DNA from: Bacteroidales bacterium
GTDB taxonomy: Bacteria; Bacteroidota; Bacteroidia; Bacteroidales; P3
Direction of reading: 5' to 3'
DNA length: 64,000 bases
Assembly (NCBI GenBank): GCA_024400495.1
Contig: JAKSMR010000009.1
Coordinates: 1 to 64,000 of the forward strand
The notes below the pieces were generated by a model. The model did no database searches. It saw nothing but the letters and a program-made list of their open reading frames with translations, and was not told the origin of the DNA. Position 1 is the first letter of the stretch, and every line of letters begins with the position of its first letter. Shown one piece after another: positions 15,739-25,285 of this stretch. A program made the position numbers and the translations under genes.

Positions 15739-17567
15739 TCCTTCAGCCGGCCGTTCAGGTAGCTCTTGGTGTTGACGTAGGTGCCACTGGGAACTACGAA
15801 GGGTTGGGTGTAAAGGATTCCGCTGCCGGTGGTATCGTTGTTGAGGGTGTAGTATATCTGTGTTCCTTCCACCTCCCAGTCGAGTGTGATGAGACAGTCG
15901 TTGTCGCCACTGGCGGTGGATTTGATAATGGGCTTGAAGGAACTCTCGCCGCAGTTGTATCCGCGAGAGGTGAGACGAGCCTTCTGCCGGTTCACTTTGG
16001 CTCGGAAGGCGTTCCACGATTTCTTCTCGGCTGGTGTCCACAGACATTCGGCGCTGGCGCAGATACGGGGGATGAGCTGATATTCGGCCACATCCTGGGT
16101 GTTCACGTACTCGGCCCACAGGTTGCCTTGACCACCGATGACGTGCTTGGCCTCTTCGGGAGTGAGCTCCGTGGGGACGATGTCGAGGTGGTAGGTGGAA
16201 TAGAGGGACACGAAGCCGGGGAATCCGACGGGTGCATATTTCTCGTTGGCTTGGTAGAAGTTGAAATAGCACTGTCCGATGGGACACATGATGGCGTCGT
16301 TGCCACGCTTGGCGGCGGCAATGGCGCCTTCTTTACCACGCCAGGACATCACGGTGGCTGTCTCGCTGACGCCTCCGTCGAGTATCTCGTCCCAACCGAT
16401 GATACGCTTGCCTTTGAGTTTCAGATAGGCTTCGATCTCGCGGATCATCCAGCTCTGCAGTCCTTCCTCTCCTTCGAGGCCCAGCTCTTTGATGCGAGCC
16501 TGGCAGAGGGGGCATTTCTTCCAGTTGTCCTTCACGGCTTCGTCACCGCCGATATGGATGTATTCGTAGGGGAAGAGAGGGATGATTTCGTCCATCACAT
16601 CCTTGAGAAACTGCATCACGCTGTCGTTGCCGCCGCAAAGGATAGCGCGAGGAGGCCAGTAGGGACCGATCTCGACATTATAGGTGGTGTCGTCGTTGGC
16701 GCAAGCAAAAGAGGGGTGTGCGCAGAGGATTTCGGCGCAGTGGCCGGGAATCTCAATCTCGGGAATCACTTCGATGTGACGCTCGGCGGCATATTCTACA
16801 ATCTTGGCGATCTCGTCCTTGGTGTAGAATCCGCCATAGGTGCGGGCTTCTCCCTCGCGGGGTAGGTCGGCCTTGCCCCAAGGCTGGTCGTCGCGGTCTA
16901 CACGCCACGATCCGATGTCGTTCATCTCGGGGTAATTGTCGAGTTCGATGCGCCAGCCATGGTCGTCGGTGAGGTGCCAATGGAATCGGTTGAGTTTATA
17001 GAGGGCCATCAGGTCAAGATGTTTCTTGATGTCCTTCGTGCTGAAGAAGTGGCGCGATACGTCTCTCATGCTTCCTCTCCATTCGAAGGCGGGGTAGTCC
17101 TGGATGACGCAGCAGGGCATTATGATCTTGCTGTAGTGTGCCTTGGTGATGTCTTCGGGAAGCATCTGTATGAGGGTCTGGAAGCCATAGAAGATGCCGG
17201 TCTCGGTGTTGGCGGAGATGTAGATTCCGTTAGGACGTACCTCGAGGATATAACCCTCGTCGCCGATGACGTCGTTGCGGGTCTGGTTGATGACGAGAGC
17301 GATGCAGTTGTCGTTATCGACGCCGCTGAGCGAGGTCCGGATGTCCATCTTGCGGAGTGATTTCTTGATATAGTTTACCGTGCTGGAGTTCTGACCGGCT
17401 CCGTCGATGAAGAGCTGGGTCTTTCCGCTAATGGTGAAGGTGCCCTCTTTCTGCACCAGGAATACCGGTTCGGGCACGATGGCGTAGCTCTCTACTGTGA
17501 TTCGACGGCCGCAGCCCACAGCGAGCAGCAGGGTTAAAGCAATGAGTATGAGTTTATATGCGCGCAT
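15699..17567 (-). CDS. Beta-N-acetylhexosaminidase, GH20 lipoprotein
   Basis: A 622-residue glycoside hydrolase of family 20 that removes terminal GlcNAc/GalNAc from glycans. A signal peptide ends in a lipobox with Cys19. The N-terminal GH20b alpha/beta domain spans about residues 25-150 and the TIM barrel about 155-500. The catalytic Asp-Glu pair is in HIGGDEAVKDNW (D342-E343), and substrate residues lie in HWHLTDDHGWR and IPEIEIPGHC. A chitobiase-type beta domain closes the protein. Together with the GH29 fucosidase at 19566-21053 it suggests mucin or N-glycan use. A promoter lies at 17600-17632. Confidence 0.95.
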   Translation of the reverse strand: MRAYKLILIALTLLLAVGCGRRITVESYAIVPEPVFLVQKEGTFTISGKTQLFIDGAGQNSSTVNYIKKSLRKMDIRTSLSGVDNDNCIALVINQTRNDVIGDEGYILEVRPNGIYISANTETGIFYGFQTLIQMLPEDITKAHYSKIIMPCCVIQDYPAFEWRGSMRDVSRHFFSTKDIKKHLDLMALYKLNRFHWHLTDDHGWRIELDNYPEMNDIGSWRVDRDDQPWGKADLPREGEARTYGGFYTKDEIAKIVEYAAERHIEVIPEIEIPGHCAEILCAHPSFACANDDTTYNVEIGPYWPPRAILCGGNDSVMQFLKDVMDEIIPLFPYEYIHIGGDEAVKDNWKKCPLCQARIKELGLEGEEGLQSWMIREIEAYLKLKGKRIIGWDEILDGGVSETATVMSWRGKEGAIAAAKRGNDAIMCPIGQCYFNFYQANEKYAPVGFPGFVSLYSTYHLDIVPTELTPEEAKHVIGGQGNLWAEYVNTQDVAEYQLIPRICASAECLWTPAEKKSWNAFRAKVNRQKARLTSRGYNCGESSFKPIIKSTASGDNDCLITLDWEVEGTQIYYTLNNDTTGSGILYTQPFVVPSGTYVNTKSYLNGRLKECPYRFHIIRSKQ

Positions 17568-17599
17568 TATATAATAATAATTATCTTTGTTACAATCTG

Positions 17600-17632
17600 C
17601 AAAGATACGAAAAATAATTCATCCGTCGCAAA
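17600..17632 (-). promoter_or_regulatory. Promoter of the GH20 gene
   Basis: On the minus strand TTTG (17629-17632) is followed after 21 bases by TATCTTTG (17600-17607). The -7 box is perfect and the spacer two bases longer than usual. Confidence 0.65.
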
Positions 17633-17730
17633 AATCTTTCTCGGCAGAGATGTACGTCTGTCGGACAGTCTTGGCGTCGGTTCGGCAGAGGAGTATCGGG
17701 ATGAGGAGCGATTTGCCTGGTTGACGGCTG

Positions 17731-19488
17731 TTAGATCCTTGGTATGGCGTCGATTAGACCCTGGGTGTAGGGGTCTTGGGGGTTGGTGTAGATTTCGTCG
17801 GATTGTCCCAGTTCGACGATGTTGCCCTGTCGCATGACCATTATGCGGTCGGAGAGGAATCGTACTACGCTGAGGTCGTGGGAGATAAAGATATAGGTGT
17901 AGTGGTATCTCCTCTTCAGGTCGTTGAGCAGGTTAAGCACTTGGGCTTGGACCGATACGTCGAGGGCAGAGACGGATTCGTCACAAATCACCAGCTCGGG
18001 CTTCAGGATAAGTGCTCGTGCTATGCAGACACGTTGGCGCTGTCCGCCTGAGAGTTCGTGGGGGTATCGGTTGTACCATTCGGGGTCAAGGCCGACCTGT
18101 TCCATGAGCTCCATCACTCGCTCTCGTCCGCCTTTGATTCCGTGTACTTTAAGGGGCTCTAGGATGGCGTTGCCGATGGTGATGCGGGGGTTGAGGGAGG
18201 AGTAGGGGTCCTGGAAGATGATCTGCAGCTTGGGCCGTAGTGATCGCATCTGGTGCTGGTTGAGCTGGTCGAGGCGTTTGCCGCGATATTCTATCGAGCC
18301 GGAGGCGCTGTCGATGAGCCTCAAGAGTGTGCGTCCGAGAGTGGTCTTCCCGCATCCGGACTCGCCTACAAGTCCGAGGGTCTCTCCCTGCATCACATCG
18401 AAAGAGAGGTGGTTGACGGCGGTAAGCTGCTGCTTGGGTTTGCCAAAGAGCGTGCGCTTGAGCGTGTAGGTGACGGAGAGGTCGCGCACGGTAAGGAGCG
18501 GGACGTGCTCTTCGGTGTCGGCTCCCGGCACTTGCTCTTGCGTGGAGATGTTGGGGGCTTCAGTTGTGTCTGAACGGGTTGTACCTGATGAAGGTTGGGG
18601 CTCTCTGTTTTTTATGATGTCGGGCTCTTGTCCTTGTGCTTCGTCAAGGAATTCCTGGACGGTAGGCAGGTGCAAGGGGCGGCCGGATTGGGGCGGACGA
18701 CAGGCGAGAAGCCCTTTGGTGTAGGGCTTCTGGGGGTTCCTTAGGACTTGTCCGGTAGGACCTTGCTCGACAATTTCGCCACGATACATCACGGCTACTT
18801 CGTCGGCGATCTGGGCGATGACTCCGAGGTCGTGGGAGATGAAGATGATGCCGATATTGTGCTTTTTCTGTAGTTCTTTAAGCAGGTCGAGGATGGTCTT
18901 CTGGACCGTGACGTCGAGTGCTGTGGTGGGCTCGTCGGCGATGATGAGCGACGGGTTGCAGACCAGCGCCATAGCTATCATGACGCGCTGTTTCTGTCCT
19001 CCGGAGATCTCGTGGGGATAGCTGTTGAAGATCTTCTCCGGGCGGGGCAGCAACACCTCTTTGAAGAGGTCGATGACACGCTCCTTGGCCTCTTGGGGGC
19101 TTACTTTCTCGTGGAGCATGAGCATTTCGACGACTTGCTTTCCGCATTTCTGGACGGGATTCAGGGCGGTCATGGGCTCCTGGAAGACCATGGAGATGTA
19201 TTCGCCGCGAATCTTCCGCATATCGGCTTCGTCCAGCTGGAGGAGGTCGATAACCGGTCCTTTCTTGGTGTGGTAGAGTGCCGTTCCTCCGACGACTTTG
19301 GCCGAGTGTGGGAGCAGCCCCATGAGCGACATACTGCTGACGGATTTGCCTGATCCTGACTCTCCTACGATGCCGAGTGTGTGCCCGCGACGTAGGGTGT
19401 AGCTGACGTCGTGCACCACATGGCGGGAACCGAAATCGATGCTCAGTCCCGACACTTCAAGGAGTATGTCTTTATCCAGATTTTCCAT
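17731..19488 (-). CDS. Fused Opp/Dpp-type ABC ATPase (two ATPase domains)
   Basis: A 585-residue protein with two complete ABC domains, equivalent to DppD plus DppF fused as in YejF. Domain 1 (about 10-265) has Walker A GESGSGKS at 42-49, signature ISGGQKQR and Walker B LIIADEP; domain 2 (about 340-580) has GESGCGKT, LSGGQRQR and LVICDES. Each ends with the oligopeptide-transporter tail (NPQKPYTKGLL, NPQDPYTQGLI). A Ser/Thr/Glu-rich linker of about 60 residues joins them. It energises uptake of peptides or related solutes through an inner-membrane permease pair that is not in this window. The start codon is 77 bases from the divergent fucosidase gene. Confidence 0.93.
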   Translation of the reverse strand: MENLDKDILLEVSGLSIDFGSRHVVHDVSYTLRRGHTLGIVGESGSGKSVSSMSLMGLLPHSAKVVGGTALYHTKKGPVIDLLQLDEADMRKIRGEYISMVFQEPMTALNPVQKCGKQVVEMLMLHEKVSPQEAKERVIDLFKEVLLPRPEKIFNSYPHEISGGQKQRVMIAMALVCNPSLIIADEPTTALDVTVQKTILDLLKELQKKHNIGIIFISHDLGVIAQIADEVAVMYRGEIVEQGPTGQVLRNPQKPYTKGLLACRPPQSGRPLHLPTVQEFLDEAQGQEPDIIKNREPQPSSGTTRSDTTEAPNISTQEQVPGADTEEHVPLLTVRDLSVTYTLKRTLFGKPKQQLTAVNHLSFDVMQGETLGLVGESGCGKTTLGRTLLRLIDSASGSIEYRGKRLDQLNQHQMRSLRPKLQIIFQDPYSSLNPRITIGNAILEPLKVHGIKGGRERVMELMEQVGLDPEWYNRYPHELSGGQRQRVCIARALILKPELVICDESVSALDVSVQAQVLNLLNDLKRRYHYTYIFISHDLSVVRFLSDRIMVMRQGNIVELGQSDEIYTNPQDPYTQGLIDAIPRI

Positions 19489-19565
19489 TATTTATTATTA
19501 AAAACGCAGATAATTGAAAAAAAGTATGTACCTTTGCAAATTATTATTGGAAAAAAATATCGACC

Positions 19566-21053
19566 ATGAAGAAACATATCATCCTTTTTGCTGCCCTTCT
19601 GCTCTCTGCCTTGGGCGCAGGAGCACAGGTGGCTGTCAACGCCGATAGCGCCAGCCTCACTCCCGCTCAGAAATGCATCCATCACCCTCGTCATTATACC
19701 GAGGAACAGATGCCCGAGGACAATCCTATCATCGTCGATCGTCTCGAGGAGTGGAAGGACCTCAAGTTCGGCTTCATGGTCCATTGGGGCATCTACGCCC
19801 AATGGGGCGTGGTGGAGTCGTGGAGCATCTGTAGCGAGCCTTGGATCACTCGCGACGGCCGCGACTATATGACCTATGTGCAGAGCTATCGCGCTCTCAA
19901 CAAGAGTTTCAAGCCTACCAAGTTCGACGCCAACCGATGGGCAAAGAATGCTGCCGATGCCGGCATGAAATATGTGGTCTTCACCACCAAACATCACGAC
20001 GGATTCTGCATGTTCGACTCGAAATATACTGACTACACAATCTCCAACAAGAGCTGCCCCTATAGCAAGAAGATCGACTCCGACGTCACCCGCTCCATCG
20101 TGGAGACGTTCCGCTCCAAAGGCTTCTGGACAGGCCTCTATTTCTCCAAGCCCGACTGGCATTGCCCCGACTATTGGGCTCCCGAATGGGCCACTCCCGA
20201 CCGCAATGTCAACTACGATCCTCAGCAGGATCCCGAGCGTTGGCAACGCTATTGCGACTTCACCTACAACCAGATCTATGAGCTGACCCACAACTACGGT
20301 CCTATCGACATCCTCTGGCTCGATGGCGGCTGGGTTCGTCCCGAATGGAGCATCACCCCCGAGATCCGCGAGTGGCTCGGCTGTCGCGGCTACGTGCAGG
20401 ATATCGATATGCCCGCTATCGCCAAGATGGCCCGCGAGAAAATACCCGATCTGCTCATCGTCGACCGTAGCGTGGGCGGAAAATACGAGAACTACACCAC
20501 TCCCGAACAGCAGATCCCCCAGTCCTATATGCCCCAGCCTTGGGAGACTTGTATGACCATGGGCGACAGCTGGTCCTATGTGCCTAACGACAACTACAAG
20601 TCCACCAACACCCTCATCCATACCCTCTGCGATGTGGTGGCCAAAGGAGGAAACCTGCTGCTCAACGTCGGCCCCGACGCCTATGGTGTGCTCCCCGAGC
20701 GTGCCGTTGTGCGCATGAAAGAGATCGGCCAATGGCTCAAGATCAACGGCGAGGCTATCTACGAAACCCGTCCTCTGATGCCTTTCGTTGACGGAAGATG
20801 GCGTCTCACCCAGAGCAAGGACGGCAAGACGGCCTATGCTATCTATCTCCTCGACGAAGGCGAGGCTATGCCCGAAGTGGTGACCTTGCCTAAGTTCGAC
20901 CGCAATCCCGTGAAGGTCTCCCTGCTCGGCAAAGGCGGTAGCGTGAAGATGCGCCAGGATGGCAGCAATACCGAGCTCTACGTCCATCCCTCCGAGAGCA
21001 ACCATGCTGTGGCTTTCAAAGTGCAGTTTGAGAAAACTAAGAAAGGCAGATAA
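19566..21053 (+). CDS. Alpha-L-fucosidase, GH29, secreted
   Basis: A 495-residue exported enzyme that releases L-fucose from glycans by a retaining mechanism. The signal peptide ends at about residue 20 (GAGA-Q). The GH29 barrel shows KFGFMVHWGIYAQWGVVESW near residues 67-86, the FTTKHHDGFCMFDS block at about 139-152 and the nucleophile region PIDILWLDGGW, with Asp253 the likely nucleophile. A short C-terminal beta domain follows after about residue 400. Its partner in glycan breakdown is probably the GH20 enzyme across the divergent Opp gene. A -7 box (TACCTTTG, 19529-19536) lies upstream without a clear -33 element. A strong terminator follows at 21139. Confidence 0.94.
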   Translation: MKKHIILFAALLLSALGAGAQVAVNADSASLTPAQKCIHHPRHYTEEQMPEDNPIIVDRLEEWKDLKFGFMVHWGIYAQWGVVESWSICSEPWITRDGRDYMTYVQSYRALNKSFKPTKFDANRWAKNAADAGMKYVVFTTKHHDGFCMFDSKYTDYTISNKSCPYSKKIDSDVTRSIVETFRSKGFWTGLYFSKPDWHCPDYWAPEWATPDRNVNYDPQQDPERWQRYCDFTYNQIYELTHNYGPIDILWLDGGWVRPEWSITPEIREWLGCRGYVQDIDMPAIAKMAREKIPDLLIVDRSVGGKYENYTTPEQQIPQSYMPQPWETCMTMGDSWSYVPNDNYKSTNTLIHTLCDVVAKGGNLLLNVGPDAYGVLPERAVVRMKEIGQWLKINGEAIYETRPLMPFVDGRWRLTQSKDGKTAYAIYLLDEGEAMPEVVTLPKFDRNPVKVSLLGKGGSVKMRQDGSNTELYVHPSESNHAVAFKVQFEKTKKGR

Positions 21054-21138
21054 GACTCCCTTCGCAACCCTCCGTCAAAGACAATCGGACTGATATCCTA
21101 GATCTTTTTTTTCGGGGGGGGGTATATATTGACATAAA

Positions 21139-21187
21139 CGAGAGAAGCAACAGGCATCTAGTAGACCTTTGCTTCTCTCGCTTTTTT
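21139..21187 (+). terminator. Terminator of the fucosidase gene
   Basis: A perfect 12-bp stem (CGAGAGAAGCAA at 21139-21150 with 21169-21180), 18-base loop, then CTTTTTT. Confidence 0.9.
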
Positions 21188-21290
21188 CCGGCTCTTTTTC
21201 TTCTGGAGATGTCGTAAGACGGATCGGCAGGGGCTGTTTTCTTTTGTGCTTTTTCCGGATGGATATCGTATAGGTTCCATATTCTAGCAT

Positions 21291-21411
21291 CGTATTAGCG
21301 TCGTACCAACGTCGTATTAAACCCGACTCAAACCCGACTCAAATCCGACTTAATTCCCACAAAAGCCGGAATTGAGTCGGAATTGAGTCGGAATTGAGTC
21401 GGATTTGATGG
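21291..21411. repeat. 11-bp tandem array B (11 units, inverted halves)
   Basis: Eleven consecutive units stay in strict 11-bp register while the sequence drifts: CGTATTAGCGT, CGTACCAACGT, CGTATTAAACC, two CGACTCAAA-type units, a CGACTTAATTC, one spacer unit, three perfect GGAATTGAGTC and GGATTTGATGG. The right half (GAGTC units) is the reverse complement of the middle units (GACTC), so the array can fold on itself. Confidence 0.9.
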
Positions 21412-21513
21412 CCGACTGATAGCTGTCTGCTGCCTTGCTGATATAAGGCTCCTCGTCCGATGGCTCTCCGGTCTTCCGGATTAGGCTGCAGGAGGGGTAA
21501 AGATGCTAAAAAG

Positions 21514-21545
21514 AAAAAGGCCGCCGTTGGGCGACCTTTTTATGT
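21514..21545 (-). terminator. Terminator of the small lipoprotein gene
   Basis: A stem pairs AAAGGCCGCC (about 21516-21525) with GGCGACCTTT (one mismatch), with A/T runs on both sides, so it can work in both directions. On the minus strand it follows the stop at 21564 by about 20 bases. Confidence 0.8.
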
Positions 21546-21563
21546 GATATAATCTGTTGGGGA

Positions 21564-22139
21564 TTATTTCTGACCGGCTTTGATAGACTTGTTGGCGGTC
21601 TGCTCGTAAGCGATGCCGTAAATGGTAACGCCATTGTTGTCAACCTTGATCTTAGCCCAACCATAGTGGGTTGCGCCGTTCTTGGCCATCTTGAAGCCTA
21701 CATAGCCGGTTCTGTTGTACCAAGTGGTATTGTCGTCCATGTAGAGCGAAGCGCTGTTGTTGGAGGTGAAGCGGCTTGATGCGCCAATCTCGGTACCTTC
21801 TGCAAGAAGGGCAACATTGTCGTAGCCCCATTCGACGCCAGTTTCAGAAACGATGCCAGCACCAGTCTCGTAAATCGAAATCAGGTAGCCAAAGCCATCC
21901 TCGATGGTATAGTTGAATTCTTCGGAAGAGACGCCAGGGATGAAGGGGTGTACGCCACTACCGTAAACAACAGGATTTGAAGTGTAGTCGGTATAAGCGA
22001 TGGTAGAGCTACCGCCATTGTTACCGCCACCGGCATTGTTGTTGCCGCTGTTGTTGGTGTCTTCTTCTTTGCTGCAGGATGCGAGGGTGAGTGCGCCAGC
22101 GAGGAGCACGAGACCCATGAGTTTAAAGATGTTCTTCAT
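21564..22139 (-). CDS. Lipoprotein of unknown function
   Basis: A 191-residue protein starting at the ATG at 22139, chosen because the signal peptide and lipobox (LASC, Cys at about 22) begin there; the open frame upstream is the shadow of the ClC gene. After the lipid anchor comes a low-complexity Asn/Gly linker, then a compact beta-rich domain of about 140 residues with motifs YVGFKM...GATHYGWAKIKV and a C-terminal YGIAYEQTANKSIKAGQ. Such W/Y-rich ends occur in small Bacteroidota surface lipoproteins, but I cannot name the family. It lies 94 bases downstream of the ClC gene on the same strand. Confidence 0.8.
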   Translation of the reverse strand: MKNIFKLMGLVLLAGALTLASCSKEEDTNNSGNNNAGGGNNGGSSTIAYTDYTSNPVVYGSGVHPFIPGVSSEEFNYTIEDGFGYLISIYETGAGIVSETGVEWGYDNVALLAEGTEIGASSRFTSNNSASLYMDDNTTWYNRTGYVGFKMAKNGATHYGWAKIKVDNNGVTIYGIAYEQTANKSIKAGQK

Positions 22140-22233
22140 TGTATAAAAAGTTTTTTTTGATTGATTTCTGTATTTATTATATGACGCAAAAGGATGTTGT
22201 TTTGTTGCAGAGGGAGCGAATATTTTGATTTCT

Positions 22234-24027
22234 CTATTCCTCCGAAACGTTGCGAACGAAGCGTCGGTAGGCGGAGAAGAGGTTGGCTCGGGAGAGCATT
22301 CCCACATAACGGCCCTGCTCGTCGACGACCACAAGGTTGTAGCGGTCTTTCCCTTCCTGGAAACGGGCCACAACATCCTGAGGAGGATCGGAGAGGCAGA
22401 CGACATCGCCTTTATCGAGTGGATGCATGAACTCTTCGACGAAATGTTTGTCGTAGAACTCGGGGCGGAAGATGATCTTTCGCACATCGTCGAGATGGAT
22501 GGCGCCGACGAATTTGCCGTCTTCGGAGAGCACGGGGAAGACGTTGCGACGGGAGTTCTGGATGGCGTTCACGAGGTCACGGAGGGTCTGTCCTTCGCGT
22601 ACAGGGACGAAGTTGGTCTCGATGAGCTTGCGCATATTCATCAGCTGTACGGCCGACTGGTCTTTGTCGTGGGTCATCAGGTCGCCCTGCTGGGCCAGCT
22701 TGCGGGCGTAGATAGAGTGTTTCTCGAAAGGATTGACGCAGATGAAGGTTACGGCCGAAGCGATAAGGAGGGGCACGATAAGTGCGTAGCCGCCTGTGAT
22801 TTCGGCGATGAGGAGCACGGCCATGAAAGGTGCTTGCATGACGCCGGTCATCACGGCAGCCATGCCTACAAGGGCGAAATTGGCTGTGGACTGCACGGGA
22901 AGTCCCATCTGGTTGATGCAAAGGGCTACGAAATAGCCCGTGATGCCGCCAACGATGAGCGAGGGACCGAAGGTTCCGCCTACGCCGCCGGAGCCCATGG
23001 TGACTGCTGTGGCGACGGCTTTGAGGAGGATGAGGACGAAGAGCATGAGGAGCACAGCCCACGACTCGTTGGCGAAGGAGTGGAAGATGCTATGCTCGAA
23101 GAGTGAGTCGCTATTGCCATGAAGGAGGTCGGTAAGGAAGGAGTAGCCCTCGCCGAAGAGGGGAGGGAAGAGGAAGATCATCACGCCCAGAGCGATGCCG
23201 CCAGCGACGAGCTTGTAGGAGGGTTTCTTCATTCGGGAGAAGATGCTCTCTACTTTGTCGCAGATGCGGAGGAAATAGACGGAGCTGAAGGCGCAGACGA
23301 TGCCTAAGATGATGTAGAAGGGGATCTGGTCGAGCTCGAACAGCTCGCGGACGGTAAAGGCGAACTGCACGTGAGGACCCATGAGGAAGAAGGCCACGGC
23401 GGCGCTGCTGATGGAGGAGAGCAGCAACGAGATGGCCGAGGTCTTGGTGAGGTCGAACATAAACACCTCTACCACGAAGAGCACGCCAGCGATGGGGGCC
23501 TTGAAGATGCCGGCGATGGCGCCGGCGGCGCCGCATCCGAGGAGGAGCTTGACGTCGTGAGTGGAGAGGCGGAAGAAACGTCCGATGTTGGAACCGATGG
23601 CGCTACCCGTGGAGGCGATAGGAGCCTCAAGTCCCACGCTGCCGCCGAAAGCTACGGTAAGGGTGGAGGCGACGAGGGAGGAATAGGTGTTCTTTAGTGG
23701 AAGGACGCCCTTCTTGCGCGAGATGGCGAGCAGCACGGAGGGAAGCCCGTGGCCGATGTCGCCTCTCACCACATATTTCACGAAGAGGATGGTGAGCAGG
23801 ATTCCCAAGGCGGGATAGATAAGCATCATAAAGTTTCCGCCCACGAAGGTGGAGGTGCCGAAACTGAGGAGGAAGGCATTGGTGTAGAGCACAGCCGTTT
23901 TGAGCGCGGTGGCCGCCAGTCCGGAACAGAGGCCTACAACGATACTGAGTATCCAAACAAAAACTTGGTCGCTGATATGACGAAGTCGCCATACCATGAA
24001 TCGCTTATATATAGTGTCGTTTTTCAC
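22234..24027 (-). CDS. ClC-family chloride channel/antiporter with CBS pair
   Basis: A 597-residue inner-membrane protein. The ClC core (about residues 15-430) shows GSVGLEAP at 129-136 with the gating glutamate (E134) retained, GCGAAGAIAGIFKAPIAG, and GSGGVGGTFGPSL for the second anion-site loop. The gating Glu suggests a Cl-/H+ exchanger rather than a pure channel. A CBS pair occupies about 455-590 (NVFPVLSEDGKFVGAI and NLVVVDEQGRYVGML) and may sense nucleotides. The start at 24027 is a GTG; an ATG at 23997 is an alternative. Two minus-strand TATCTTTG boxes lie upstream at 24070-24077 and 24086-24093. Confidence 0.93.
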   Translation of the reverse strand: MKNDTIYKRFMVWRLRHISDQVFVWILSIVVGLCSGLAATALKTAVLYTNAFLLSFGTSTFVGGNFMMLIYPALGILLTILFVKYVVRGDIGHGLPSVLLAISRKKGVLPLKNTYSSLVASTLTVAFGGSVGLEAPIASTGSAIGSNIGRFFRLSTHDVKLLLGCGAAGAIAGIFKAPIAGVLFVVEVFMFDLTKTSAISLLLSSISSAAVAFFLMGPHVQFAFTVRELFELDQIPFYIILGIVCAFSSVYFLRICDKVESIFSRMKKPSYKLVAGGIALGVMIFLFPPLFGEGYSFLTDLLHGNSDSLFEHSIFHSFANESWAVLLMLFVLILLKAVATAVTMGSGGVGGTFGPSLIVGGITGYFVALCINQMGLPVQSTANFALVGMAAVMTGVMQAPFMAVLLIAEITGGYALIVPLLIASAVTFICVNPFEKHSIYARKLAQQGDLMTHDKDQSAVQLMNMRKLIETNFVPVREGQTLRDLVNAIQNSRRNVFPVLSEDGKFVGAIHLDDVRKIIFRPEFYDKHFVEEFMHPLDKGDVVCLSDPPQDVVARFQEGKDRYNLVVVDEQGRYVGMLSRANLFSAYRRFVRNVSEE

Positions 24028-24069
24028 TGTGTTTCAATAGGGTTAAGTCGCACACATCGTTTTTCCGCA

Positions 24070-24093
24070 CAAAGATAGTAGAAGGCAAAGATA
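24070..24093 (-). promoter_or_regulatory. Two candidate -7 boxes upstream of the ClC gene
   Basis: TATCTTTG occurs twice on the minus strand (24070-24077 and 24086-24093). No TTTG is found at the usual 19-base distance, so which box is used is unclear. Confidence 0.45.
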
Positions 24094-24201
24094 AGAAAAA
24101 AATCGCAAATAGGAATGTTTTTTCTCTGCAAGGCACAATATTTTTCTTCTGTCGACGTTAAATAAAATATAAGTAAGTAACAAAAATATCACATCAGAAA
24201 T

Positions 24202-25149
24202 ATGAAACGTACACTTCTACTCGTTGCTTTGGCCTGTGCCGGTCTTTCGTCGTGTGTGACGATGAGCAAATATGAGACCCTTCAGGCTCAGCACAATATG
24301 CTTAAGAAAGAGCACAACGTAACCCGTCAGGAGCTGCAGGATATGAAGGACGAATATGCCTCCCTCCAGCGCCAGTTTCAGAGCCAGAGTGCCGAAATTA
24401 CCGACCTCAATATGCTGCGCCTCGAGCAGGAAGGCACTATCAAGGACCTCCATACCGAGATGGAAAACCTGCGTCTGGGCTACGATACCATCATCGAGAA
24501 CTATATGCAGCAGATTAGCGGCAAGAACAAGAGCCTCGACAAAGCCAACAACCTCCTCGCTATCCGCACAAAAGAGCTGCAGGACAGAGAGAACGCCTTC
24601 GCCGTCAAGGAGCAGGCTCTGCTCGACAAACAGGCCGAGCTCGAGCGCGGACAGGCTGCCGCCAAGAAGGAGCTCGAAACCCTCCGCAACTCTGTCACCA
24701 ACGCCCTTGTTGGCTTCAAGGACAAAGGTCTCAACGTGGAGGTGAAGGACAGCAAGGTATATGTCTCCATGGAGAGCAAGCTGATGTTCTCGTCGGGCAG
24801 CTGGACCGTCTCGAAGGAAGGACAGGAGGCCATCCAGAACCTCGCTAAAGTGCTCGAAGACAACCCCGATCTGAATATCATGGTGGAAGGTCATACCGAC
24901 AACGACGCCTTCAAAGGTGCTACTGCCGTGAAGGACAACTGGGACCTTAGCGTGATGCGTGCTACCGCCATCGTGAAGCTCCTGCTGCAGTATGGCAAGA
25001 ATATCGACCCCATCCGCATCGAAGCCAGCGGCCATAGCGAATATGCCCCCAAGGTGCCCAACAACAGCGCCGCCAACAAGGCTCAGAACCGCCGTACCGA
25101 GATTATCCTCACGCCTAATCTCGACGCTTTGATGAAGGTGGTGAAATAG
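24202..25149 (+). CDS. OmpA-family lipoprotein with coiled coil
   Basis: A 315-residue envelope protein. It has a lipoprotein signal (lipobox LSSC, Cys18), a long coiled coil (about 25-165, heptads rich in Glu, Lys, Leu and Gln) and an OmpA-like peptidoglycan-binding domain (about 190-310) with the motifs LMFSSGSW, NIMVEGHTDND, LSVMRA and NRRTEI. It probably links the outer membrane to the cell wall, like the Bacteroidota flagellar-motor-B-type OmpA proteins. It is transcribed alone; an imperfect AATGCGCG hairpin at 25193-25228 follows. Confidence 0.92.
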   Translation: MKRTLLLVALACAGLSSCVTMSKYETLQAQHNMLKKEHNVTRQELQDMKDEYASLQRQFQSQSAEITDLNMLRLEQEGTIKDLHTEMENLRLGYDTIIENYMQQISGKNKSLDKANNLLAIRTKELQDRENAFAVKEQALLDKQAELERGQAAAKKELETLRNSVTNALVGFKDKGLNVEVKDSKVYVSMESKLMFSSGSWTVSKEGQEAIQNLAKVLEDNPDLNIMVEGHTDNDAFKGATAVKDNWDLSVMRATAIVKLLLQYGKNIDPIRIEASGHSEYAPKVPNNSAANKAQNRRTEIILTPNLDALMKVVK

Positions 25150-25208
25150 GCTCTCTTTCGAACGGGATGTCCTCTTCGGAAAGAGGAACAGTAATGCGCG
25201 TAATTGAT

Positions 25209-25284
25209 ATAAGGTGATTGCGCGCATTTCTTATGGCGGCCTCTAAGGAATTCGTAAAAAACTAGTTTTCAGAGGTCACCTTAT
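25209..25284. repeat. Short inverted-repeat block related to the 3545-3737 element
   Basis: ATAAGGTGA (25209-25217) is matched inverted by TCACCTTAT (25276-25284). Its right end reads TTTTCAGAGGTCACCTTAT, resembling the terminal repeat of the 193-bp element at 3545-3737 and a single end at about 204-224. The right end directly abuts 11-bp array C. Confidence 0.5.
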
Positions 25285-25285
25285 C

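Larger units (their letters stand above)
21054..21563. other. Convergent intergenic region with G tract, terminators and array B
   Basis: Contains a run of nine G at 21114-21122 preceded by eight T, the fucosidase terminator, 11-bp array B and a second terminator. No gene is visible. Confidence 0.7.

Noticed and set aside
21291..21411. Array B as a CRISPR array
   Set aside because: Units are directly adjacent 11-mers without spacers, and no cas gene is in the window.
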